From: Arthrobacter sp. Y-9
Lineage (GTDB): Bacteria; Actinomycetota; Actinomycetes; Actinomycetales; Micrococcaceae
Assembly: GCF_029690065.1 (NCBI RefSeq)
Contig: NZ_CP121463.1
Span: 2,976,001 to 3,040,000, forward strand
Direction of reading: 5' to 3'
DNA: 64,000 bases
Below are positions 58,133-64,000 of this stretch, in pieces. The notes beneath the pieces are model-generated. The model worked only from the letters and a program-made list of their open reading frames with translations. It was not told the origin of the DNA and made no database searches. The translations under genes were made by a program, and so were the position numbers. The stretch's first letter is position 1. Every line of letters begins with the position of its first letter.

Positions 58133-59704
58133 ATGCCCACCTCCGGGCCCCATCACCAGCCCCCACGGCCCTCCCGGGCCGAGGCGGCTCCGACGTCGGG
58201 CGGACGCGCCGCAGGGAAGGCCCGCCGCGGCGTCGCGGCGGCCACTCCGGCCGGCCGGACGCTGCGCGACAGCCAGGGCATGGACGCCCCGTTCGCCGAA
58301 CCCCTCACCGGCTGGCAGCCCCCTCAGGAGCCCGGCAGGTTCGGCGCCTTCACGGCGGTGCGCGACTTCATCGACCGGCTGGCCAACTCTTCGCCCGCCC
58401 GTCTGGCCCTCGTGGCCTTCAGCTCGGTCATCCTGCTCTTCACCTTTCTGCTCTCGCTGCCGATGGCGTCCAGCAATGGACAGGTCACCCCGCTGCACCA
58501 GGCCCTGTTCACCGCGGTCTCGGCGGTCTGTGTCACCGGCCTGACGGTGGTCTCGACCGCCACGCACTGGACGTTCTTCGGACAGTTCGTGATCATGATC
58601 GGCATCTTCGTCGGCGGCCTCGGAACGCTGACCCTCGCCTCGCTCCTGGCCCTCATGGTCAGCAAGAAGCTCGGCGTGCGCGGTAAACTCATCGCCCAGG
58701 AGGCTATGAACAACGCCGGCAGGCTCGGGGAGGTCGGCACCCTGCTCCGGGTGGTCATCATGACGTCCATGGTGATCGAAGGCGCCCTGGCCCTCGCCCT
58801 CATCCCGCGCTTCTGGACGCTCGGCGAGAGCTTCTGGACCGGCATCTGGCACGGGGTGTTCTACTCGATCTCCGCGTTCAACAACGCCGGATTCACCCCG
58901 CATTCGGATGGGATCGTGCCGTATGAGACGGATCTGTGGATCCTGATCCCCCTCATGCTGGGCGTGTTCCTGGGTTCGCTGGGCTTCCCCGTGGTGATGG
59001 TGCTTCAGCAGAACGGCCTGAACTGGCGCAAGTGGAACCTCCACACGAAACTCACCATCCAGGTGTCCCTCATCCTCCTGGTGGTCGGCAGCCTGCTCTG
59101 GGCGCTCATGGAGTGGGACAACCCTCGCACCATCGGCAGCATGGGGGTCGGGGACAAGATCATCCACTCCGTCTTCGCCTCGGTGATGACCCGTTCAGGC
59201 GGGTTCAACCTGGTGGATCAGAACCACCTGGATTCCACCACGATGCTCCTGACCGATGCGCTGATGTTCGCCGGCGGCGGCTCGGCGTCGACGGCCGGTG
59301 GCATCAAGGTCACCACGATCGCCGTGATGTTCCTGGCGATCCGCGCCGAGGCCCGCGGCGACGCGGACGTGAAGGTCTACGGCCGCACCATCCCCCAGGG
59401 CACCATGCGCGTGGCGATCTCGGTGATCGTCATGGGCGCGACCTTCGTCTCGGTCGCCGCGTTCTCCCTGCTCGCCATCAGCGGCGCGAGCCTGGACCGC
59501 GTGCTCTTCGAAACCATCTCAGCCTTCGCCACCGTGGGGCTGAGCACCAACCTCAGTGCTGAACTGCCGCCGTCGGGCGTATATGTTTTGAGTGCTCTGA
59601 TGTTCGCCGGACGCGTCGGCACGGTCACCCTGGCCGCGGCGTTGGCGATCCGGCAGCGGAGCCAGCTGTACCACTTCCCGGAAGAGAGGCCGATCATTGG
59701 CTAA
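58133..59704 (+). CDS. ktrB: TrkH/KtrB-type potassium channel subunit
   Basis: 523 residues. A cytoplasmic extension of about 80 residues precedes four repeats of the M1-P-M2 pore. The filter segments are visible, e.g. 'AVSAVCVTGLTVVST', 'SISAFNNAGFTPHSDG', 'SVMTRSGGFNLVDQ' and 'ETISAFATVGLSTNLSAELP'. It takes up potassium with a KtrA/TrkA-type regulatory protein, encoded by the next gene, which overlaps by 8 nt. GAAGGA precedes the ATG. The N-terminal extension is longer than in Bacillus KtrB. Confidence 0.93.
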   Translation: MPTSGPHHQPPRPSRAEAAPTSGGRAAGKARRGVAAATPAGRTLRDSQGMDAPFAEPLTGWQPPQEPGRFGAFTAVRDFIDRLANSSPARLALVAFSSVILLFTFLLSLPMASSNGQVTPLHQALFTAVSAVCVTGLTVVSTATHWTFFGQFVIMIGIFVGGLGTLTLASLLALMVSKKLGVRGKLIAQEAMNNAGRLGEVGTLLRVVIMTSMVIEGALALALIPRFWTLGESFWTGIWHGVFYSISAFNNAGFTPHSDGIVPYETDLWILIPLMLGVFLGSLGFPVVMVLQQNGLNWRKWNLHTKLTIQVSLILLVVGSLLWALMEWDNPRTIGSMGVGDKIIHSVFASVMTRSGGFNLVDQNHLDSTTMLLTDALMFAGGGSASTAGGIKVTTIAVMFLAIRAEARGDADVKVYGRTIPQGTMRVAISVIVMGATFVSVAAFSLLAISGASLDRVLFETISAFATVGLSTNLSAELPPSGVYVLSALMFAGRVGTVTLAAALAIRQRSQLYHFPEERPIIG

Positions 59705-60383
59705 GAACCAGGGCGCCACGAACCGCCCCTCCCCCAACGCGCCGGTCCTCGTGATCGGGCTGGGCCGTTTCGGCGCCGCGACGGCCGAACAGCTGGTCAA
59801 ACAGGGCCGCGAGGTCCTCGCGATCGAGCGCGACCGCACCCTGGTCCAGAAGTGGGCCCCGGTCCTGACCCACGTGGTCGAAGCCGACGCCACGAACATG
59901 GACGCCCTGCGGCAGCTGGGCGCACAGGAGTTCTCCTCCGCCGTGGTGGGCGTGGGCACGTCCATCGAGTCGAGCGTGCTCATCACCGTGAACCTCGTGG
60001 ATCTCGGCATCGAGCACCTGTGGGTCAAGGCCATCACACCGTCGCACGGTAAGATCCTCACGCGCATCGGCGCGAACCATGTGATCTATCCGGAGGCCGA
60101 CGCAGGCGTCCGCGCGGCGCACCTGGTCTCCGGCCGTCTGCTCGACTTCATCGAGTTCGACGACGACTTCGCCATCGTCAAGATGTACCCGCCCAAGGAG
60201 ACCGTCGGCTTCACGCTGGAGGAGTCCAAGGTCCGTTCCAAGTACGGCGTGACCGTGGTCGGCGTGAAGTCCCCCGGCGAGGACTTCACCTACGCGCGGC
60301 CGGACACCAAGGTCTCCAGCCACGACATGCTGATCGTCTCAGGCCACGTCGACCTCCTGGAGCGCTTCGCGGCACGCCCCTGA
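59697..60383 (+). CDS. ktrA: KtrA/TrkA-type regulatory subunit (RCK domain)
   Basis: 228 residues from TTG 59697, with GAGAGG 8 nt upstream inside ktrB. The RCK_N domain has 'VLVIGLGRFGAATAEQLVKQGREVLAIERD' (glycine motif and an acid) and later 'HLWVKAITPSHGKILTRIGANHVIYPE'. The C-terminal RCK_C domain ('VRSKYGVTVVGVKSPGEDFTYARPDTKVSSHDMLIVSG') often binds c-di-AMP in KtrA proteins. It gates the KtrB channel in response to nucleotides. Confidence 0.93.
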   Translation: MAKNQGATNRPSPNAPVLVIGLGRFGAATAEQLVKQGREVLAIERDRTLVQKWAPVLTHVVEADATNMDALRQLGAQEFSSAVVGVGTSIESSVLITVNLVDLGIEHLWVKAITPSHGKILTRIGANHVIYPEADAGVRAAHLVSGRLLDFIEFDDDFAIVKMYPPKETVGFTLEESKVRSKYGVTVVGVKSPGEDFTYARPDTKVSSHDMLIVSGHVDLLERFAARP

Positions 60384-60423
60384 GGCTTACGCGCCGCGGT
60401 CCAGTCCGCGGTCCACACGTCGG

Positions 60424-60488
60424 CCCGCGAGGTCACAGTTGAGGCCCGGAAAACGTGGTTTTCCGGGCCTCAACTGTGACCTCGCGGG
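60424..60488. repeat. perfect 31-bp inverted repeat, element 6
   Basis: The arms 60424-60454 and 60458-60488 pair without a mismatch around GTG. It lies between the convergent ktrA and proC genes and may end both transcripts. It is the longest perfect palindrome in the window. Confidence 0.9.
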
Positions 60489-60502
60489 TGGGTGCGGCGC
60501 CG

Positions 60503-61330
60503 TCAGTCCAGGCTCGCCGTGATCTCCGCGGCACGGGCCGCGGCGGCACGCGCGCCTGCGGCGATGATCGCGGGGATGCCCTTCTCATCGAAGGTGGCGA
60601 TGGCGCGTTCCGTCGTGCCGTTGGGGCTCGTGACGGCCTTGCGCAGCGCCGCGGCGTCGGCGCCCTCTTCACCCAGCATCAGGCCCGCTCCAGCGACCGT
60701 TTCGCGAGCGAGGAGGGCGGACAGCTCGGGATCCAGCCCCAGTTCGACGCCGGCGGCGGCCATGGCCTCGGCCAGGTAGAAGGCGTAAGCGGGTCCGGAA
60801 CCGCTGACGGCGGACAGGGCGTCCACCTGCTCCTCCGGGATCTCGACGACGGTCCCCACCGTTTCGAAGAGCGCCCGCACCGTGGCGAGCTGGTCGGCAC
60901 TGGTGCTGGTGCCCCCCGACACCGAGATGACGCCCTTGCCCAGACGCGCGGGCGTGTTGGGCATGGTGCGGATGACGGGCTGACCGGCGGGCAGAGCCGC
61001 CTCCAGCTGCGCGATGGACACGGCCGCGGCCACGCTCACCACGACCGTCTCCGGCGCGAGGACCGGGGCGATCTCCCGGGCGAGCGCGGCGATCCCCACC
61101 GGCTTGACCCCCAGGATCACGACGGCGGCGTCCCGCACGGCTTCACGGTTCGCCTCCGGGTCCTCGGAGCCCGCGATGGCCACCACCCCGTGGCGCTCGG
61201 CGAGCTCCGCGGCCCGTTCGGCGCGGCGCACCGTCGCGACGATGTCGCTGGGCTCAGAGCCGGCGGCGATCATGCCGGACAGGATGGCTTCGTTCATGGA
61301 TCCACAACCGAGGAAGGCGATTCTGCTCAT
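60503..61330 (-). CDS. proC: pyrroline-5-carboxylate reductase
   Basis: 275 residues from ATG 61330. The NADP-binding start is 'RIAFLGCGSMNEAILSGMIAAG'. Conserved P5CR segments are 'VVILGVKPVGIAALAREIAP', 'VIRTMPNTPARLGKGV' and 'DALSAVSGSGPAYAFYLAEAMAAAGVELGL', plus the end 'LRKAVTSPNGTTERAI'. It makes the last step of proline synthesis. It follows the 31-bp palindrome convergent with ktrA. Upstream lies the 816-bp non-coding stretch. Confidence 0.95.
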   Translation of the reverse strand: MSRIAFLGCGSMNEAILSGMIAAGSEPSDIVATVRRAERAAELAERHGVVAIAGSEDPEANREAVRDAAVVILGVKPVGIAALAREIAPVLAPETVVVSVAAAVSIAQLEAALPAGQPVIRTMPNTPARLGKGVISVSGGTSTSADQLATVRALFETVGTVVEIPEEQVDALSAVSGSGPAYAFYLAEAMAAAGVELGLDPELSALLARETVAGAGLMLGEEGADAAALRKAVTSPNGTTERAIATFDEKGIPAIIAAGARAAAARAAEITASLD

Positions 61331-61660
61331 GTCCCCATCTTGGCATGGAGCGCCCGAGGGCCACGAGGCTTGTGACAGCGAGGGGGCGAAGGGTGGAGCG
61401 CGGGTGCCTGAGCACGGTGGGTTTGGGCACTGGGTGTGAGCCCCGGGTTTGAGCACTGGGCTGGAACAAGGGGCCCGGATCACTGGGCCTGGCCACATCG
61501 AGTGTCAGCACTCCGGGACCGACCGTGGCGTGCCACGGTCGGACAGGGCGAAGGGATCTAACCACGCCCTGAGACGCAGGTCACCGGCCGTTTTCCTGAT
61601 TCCCAGGCTATGCACGGGTTCGGTGAAGCCTCTTCACAACTTGCCTTCCTAGAGTAATAA
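61331..61660. other. non-coding stretch upstream of the C-rich-loop RNAs
   Basis: I see no gene here. It holds near-copies of GGTTTG(A/G)GCACTGGG, at about 61419 and 61446, and one perfect 11-bp hairpin, CCGACCGTGGC (61519-61529) with GCCACGGTCGG (61532-61542) around GT, which could end transcription arriving from either side. TTCACA (61633-61638) and TAATAA (61655-61660), 16 bp apart, are a candidate promoter for the RNA that follows. Confidence 0.5.
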
Positions 61661-61775
61661 CTACCTCAAAGGGTGCGAGTGAATCTGCGGATGCGAAAGC
61701 GTCCGCACGGAAGTCGGCAGCTGTTCGGGTTTTCCCCCTGATCCCCCGTTCAGCTGCCGGCTTTCGGTCTTTAAC
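61661..61775 (+). ncRNA. 6C-like small RNA, locus A
   Basis: After the shared run CCTCA...GGTGCGAGTGA, a 9-bp stem with a GAAA loop (61686-61707) is followed by a second stem, CGGCAGCTG (61715-61723) with CAGCTGCCG (61751-61759). Its 27-nt loop carries two runs of five C (61734-61738 and 61743-61747). CTTTCGGTCTTT comes after. Hairpins with exposed C-runs define the 6C small RNAs of actinobacteria. No open frame fits. The ends are estimates. Confidence 0.6.
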
Positions 61776-61943
61776 GCCGCGTTACGCGGCCCGCCACGCC
61801 CGAGCCCGCCGCGTCACCTGGCGTCTTGGACAAAGTTTTCCCACGTCAAACACGTGTTAAGTGAAAAACATCGCTTTTCCCAGGGAGTTCCAAGGTAAAA
61901 ACTGTTGTTTCGGGGAGCTTGAAGAGTAAAGTAGTTATTGCCT

Positions 61944-62098
61944 CATGGAGGTGCGAGTGATGATCCAGCCCCGCAAGGGCTGGACGACGCCGGGTAGTGC
62001 AAGGAACGTTCCCCCCAAGTGTTCCTTGATCAAGCTACCCGGCGTTCGCTCGTTAAAGGGCTAGCTCGTTAACGGGGGTCCTCAGACACAGACCCCCG
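61944..62098 (+). ncRNA. 6C-like small RNA, locus B
   Basis: This starts like locus A (GGTGCGAGTGA at 61950-61960) behind AGAGTAA and CCTCA words also shared with A. CCAGCCC/GGGCTGG (61965-61983) is stem 1. ACGCCGGGTAG (61987-61997) with CTACCCGGCGT (62035-62045) is stem 2, containing an inner AAGGAAC/GTTCCTT stem whose loop shows six C (62011-62016). A GGGGGTC/GACCCCC stem (62074-62097) may terminate it. C-runs in loops bind G-rich mRNA sites in known 6C RNAs. Confidence 0.65.
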
Positions 62099-62146
62099 GC
62101 GAGCCGGCACCTCTCACCACCGGCCCGCCGTCGGGCCCCCTGCCCG

Positions 62147-62767
62147 TCAGAGTCCGGCCAGCAGCTTCTTCATCTCGGCGATCTCCGCGGTCTGATCGGC
62201 CACGATCTTGCGGCTCAGGTCCACGGCCTTCGTATCCTTGCCGTCACGGCTCTCCGTGCGGGCCATGGTGAGCGCTCCCTCGTGATGCTTGATCATCTGC
62301 GTCAGGAAGAGCCGTGCGGCCTCCGTCCCCTGGGCGGACTTCAGCTGCTCCAGGTCCTCGGCGCTCATCATCCCCTCCATCGAGTGGCCTCGGTGATCGG
62401 CGGGATTCTCACCCCAGCCGCTGAGCCAGGAGGTGAGCGTGGCGATCTCCGGACCCTGCGCCTGCTGGATCCTGCGGGCCAGAGCCGTCACCCCCACGGG
62501 TAACCCCTTCTTCTCCAGCACGATCCCGCTCATCTCGAGCGCCTGACGATGGTGCGGGATCATCATGGCCGCGAACATCGTGTCCGCGGCATTGTGGCCA
62601 TCACCGGCGGGATTGCCGGTCGACGGAGCCGGGGCGCTGGACGCGGGCATGCTGTGCCCGGGCATCCCGGCCATGTCGCCGCCCGAGCCTCCGGAGCCCG
62701 TCGAGCAGGCCGAGAGCAGGAGCGCGGCGCTGAGGGCGGCAGCCGTGGTGATCAGTGTCTTCTTCAT
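62147..62767 (-). CDS. DUF305-family lipoprotein
   Basis: 206 residues from ATG 62767 (GGAAGG at 9 nt). The lipobox is 'ALLLSACS'. A Gly/Met/His/Pro-rich linker ('GGDMAGMPGHSMPASSAP') leads to two DUF305 halves: 'HNAADTMFAAMMIPHHRQALEMSGIVLEK' and 'FLTQMIKHHEGALTMARTESRDGKD'. The paired His and Met residues suggest metal contact. DUF305 proteins recur with copper resistance genes, as here beside a copper-type P-type ATPase, so a copper-binding role outside the membrane is likely but unproven. Confidence 0.88.
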   Translation of the reverse strand: MKKTLITTAAALSAALLLSACSTGSGGSGGDMAGMPGHSMPASSAPAPSTGNPAGDGHNAADTMFAAMMIPHHRQALEMSGIVLEKKGLPVGVTALARRIQQAQGPEIATLTSWLSGWGENPADHRGHSMEGMMSAEDLEQLKSAQGTEAARLFLTQMIKHHEGALTMARTESRDGKDTKAVDLSRKIVADQTAEIAEMKKLLAGL

Positions 62768-62820
62768 GAAATGGGTCCTTCCAGTGGATTCAGGGGTCGG
62801 TCTGCGATGCCACCGGGACC

Positions 62821-63204
62821 TCACGTCCTGCTGATGCAGAGTTCCACCAGGGACGGCGCCTGGACGTCATGGACGGACGGCGGGGCCGGCTCCGCACGGA
62901 ATACCACTCCGAATCCGGCCCGCAGTTCAGCCGGGGCCACGAGCCCCGGAGCCGGACCGCCAGGCAAGGGGACGCAGCCCGACCCCGCGCCCGCCATGGT
63001 GTGACAGGGCGCCGGGCCGTCACACGGCGCGGAAGCCTCCGACGGCGAACTGTCGCCGACGTGCGGGACGGCGCCGTCGTCGTGGGCGGGGTGAGCGGCC
63101 GCGTGCGAGTGAGCCACTGCCGTCGGAAGCCCCGCGAGCGGATGCATGCCCAGGAGCCCCGCCACCACACCCAGGACGAACAGCAGCCGCTTCAGCACGG
63201 TCAT
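62821..63204 (-). CDS. small exported His-rich protein (DUF6153-like)
   Basis: 127 residues from ATG 63204, whose ATG overlaps the ATPase stop (ATGA). A signal-like helix ('LKRLLFVLGVVAGLLGMHPLAGLPTAVA') is followed by 'HSHAAAHPAHDDGAVPH', then Cys residues in 'CDGPAPCHTMAGAGSGC', and a Pro-rich end. The His cluster and Cys/Met residues are consistent with metal binding. The layout resembles DUF6153 proteins of actinobacteria. It is translationally coupled to the P-type ATPase and followed by the DUF305 gene. No function is proven. Confidence 0.7.
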   Translation of the reverse strand: MTVLKRLLFVLGVVAGLLGMHPLAGLPTAVAHSHAAAHPAHDDGAVPHVGDSSPSEASAPCDGPAPCHTMAGAGSGCVPLPGGPAPGLVAPAELRAGFGVVFRAEPAPPSVHDVQAPSLVELCISRT

Positions 63205-64000
63205 GCGAGCGACGCCGGGTCGAGCCGGAGGCGGCGCAGCAGCTGTGCGTTGAGGGCCACCACGATGGTGGACAGGGACATGAGCACGGCACCGGCCGCC
63301 GGAGACAGCACGACGCCGGCGAAGGCCAGGACGCCCGCCGCGAGCGGCACCGAGAGGACGTTGTAGCCCGTGGCCCAGACCAGGTTCTGCCACATCTTCC
63401 GGTAACTCGCGCGGGAGAGCTCGACCAGGGAGAGGACGGCCCGCGGGTCGTTCCCCGCCAGCACCACCCCGGCCGATTCGACGGCCACGTCCGTGCCGGC
63501 GCCGATCGCGATCCCCACGTCCGCCCTGGCCAGCGCCGGGGAGTCGTTGACGCCGTCGCCCACCATCGCGACGCGCAGGCCCCGGGCCTGGAGCTCTGCG
63601 ACCTTGCCGTCCTTGTCGGCGGGCAGCACTTCGGCGAAGACCTCGTCGATGCCGAGCTCCGAGGCGACCGCCTCGGCGACCTGACGCGCGTCGCCCGTGA
63701 TCATGGCGACCGTGATCCCCCGCGCCTGCAAAGCGGACACCGCCTGCCGGGACTCGGGCCGGATGCCGTCCTCCAGGCTCAGGGCGCCCAGCACGGTCCG
63801 GTCCCGGAGCACGTGCAGCACGGCCGCGCCCCGCGACGACCAGGCTTCCGTGGCGACCCTCAGCCCGTCGGGCTCGGCGACGCCCAGTTCAGCCAGCAGG
63901 GCGGGGCCGCCCACCTGGTACTCCACGCCGTCGACGACGGCGCGAGCCCCTCGCCCGGTCAACGCGGCGAAGTCACGGGCCGGGGGAACCGTCAGGCCAC
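63201..64000 (-). CDS. heavy-metal P-type ATPase (copper type), C-terminal part
   Basis: The frame runs into the window edge, so only the last 266 residues are seen. They hold part of the nucleotide-binding domain ('GRGARAVVDGVEYQVGG'), the P-domain hinge 'VAMVGDGVNDSPALARADVGIAIGAGTDVAVESAGVVLAGND', and the final two helices ('LVWATGYNVLSVPLAAGVLAFAGVVLSPAAGAVLMSLSTIVVALNAQLLRR'). The paired Asn-Tyr and Ser residues in these helices match copper pumps of the CopB/CopA type. The phosphorylation and CPx/CPC motifs lie outside the window. Probably expels copper together with the next two genes. Confidence 0.9.
   Translation of the reverse strand, partial: GLTVPPARDFAALTGRGARAVVDGVEYQVGGPALLAELGVAEPDGLRVATEAWSSRGAAVLHVLRDRTVLGALSLEDGIRPESRQAVSALQARGITVAMITGDARQVAEAVASELGIDEVFAEVLPADKDGKVAELQARGLRVAMVGDGVNDSPALARADVGIAIGAGTDVAVESAGVVLAGNDPRAVLSLVELSRASYRKMWQNLVWATGYNVLSVPLAAGVLAFAGVVLSPAAGAVLMSLSTIVVALNAQLLRRLRLDPASLA

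Noticed and set aside
60384-60502. tRNA-like cloverleaf in the 31-bp palindrome region
   Set aside because: It is a single uninterrupted stem with a 3-nt loop, with no cloverleaf arms or CCA-type end.
61449-61652. 67-codon frame in the non-coding stretch
   Set aside because: It has no ribosome-binding site or motif, crosses an 11-bp perfect hairpin, and ends at the promoter region of the small RNA.

Overview
The window is high-GC actinobacterial chromosome. Gene content fits Micrococcaceae (Arthrobacter-like): a System II cytochrome c maturation operon, menaquinone genes, Rex, a BldC-like regulator, the 32-residue ribosomal protein bS22, LAVTG-type sorting and many leaderless genes. Genus-level placement is inference from gene content and codon use. 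I see no tRNA, rRNA, CRISPR array or transposase gene.

Layout. 0-5.6 kb: a ParDE pair cut by the window edge, a three-gene pterin/glycosyltransferase operon whose PTPS-like member has lost its catalytic residues, and an MFS exporter divergent from a LysR regulator. 5.6-14.9 kb: a secreted Ig-repeat C39-like peptidase, a BenE transporter divergent from an XRE-cupin regulator, two envelope proteins, a Tat-exported PhoX phosphatase behind a PHO box, and menC. 15-21 kb: a LacI-controlled fructan/sucrose locus (binding protein, two permeases, GH32 hydrolase). 21-31 kb: PAP2 phosphatase, TetR and amidase, MBL hydrolase, oligopeptidase B, two acetyltransferases and an amino acid permease. 31-36 kb: a repeat-rich sortase substrate, then menB-menE-menA. 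37-43 kb: the histidine phosphatase-TlpA-CcdA-ResB-CcsB operon. 43-50 kb: YceI, three paralogous four-helix membrane proteins, a HutC-type regulator and a HAD phosphatase with a DasR-like operator, Rex, glutaredoxin and an HAD-IB phosphatase. 50-61 kb: bS22, a BldC-like protein, an attenuator-controlled DAHP synthase, the sulfate ABC importer, ArsR, AcuC, KtrBA-type potassium uptake and ProC. 61.3-62.1 kb: a long non-coding stretch with two tandem C-rich-loop RNAs. 62-64 kb: a probable copper locus (P-type ATPase, small His-rich protein, DUF305 lipoprotein).

Themes. Respiration recurs: menC, menB, menE and menA, haem attachment to cytochromes, and the NADH sensor Rex. Nutrient uptake and its control recur too: sulfate, phosphate, potassium, fructan and benzoate-type substrates. 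Regulation is unusually readable: a 19-residue Trp/Tyr/Tyr/Phe leader peptide with a hairpin precedes DAHP synthase, and several palindromic operators sit directly on promoters or start codons.

The most unusual signals are the tandem 6C-like RNA loci (61.66-62.10 kb), a composite non-coding element bounded by 60-bp inverted repeats that match at 58 positions (49588-49985), six long near-perfect intergenic palindromes with unlike sequences, and the degenerate PTPS/dehydrogenase/glycosyltransferase operon.
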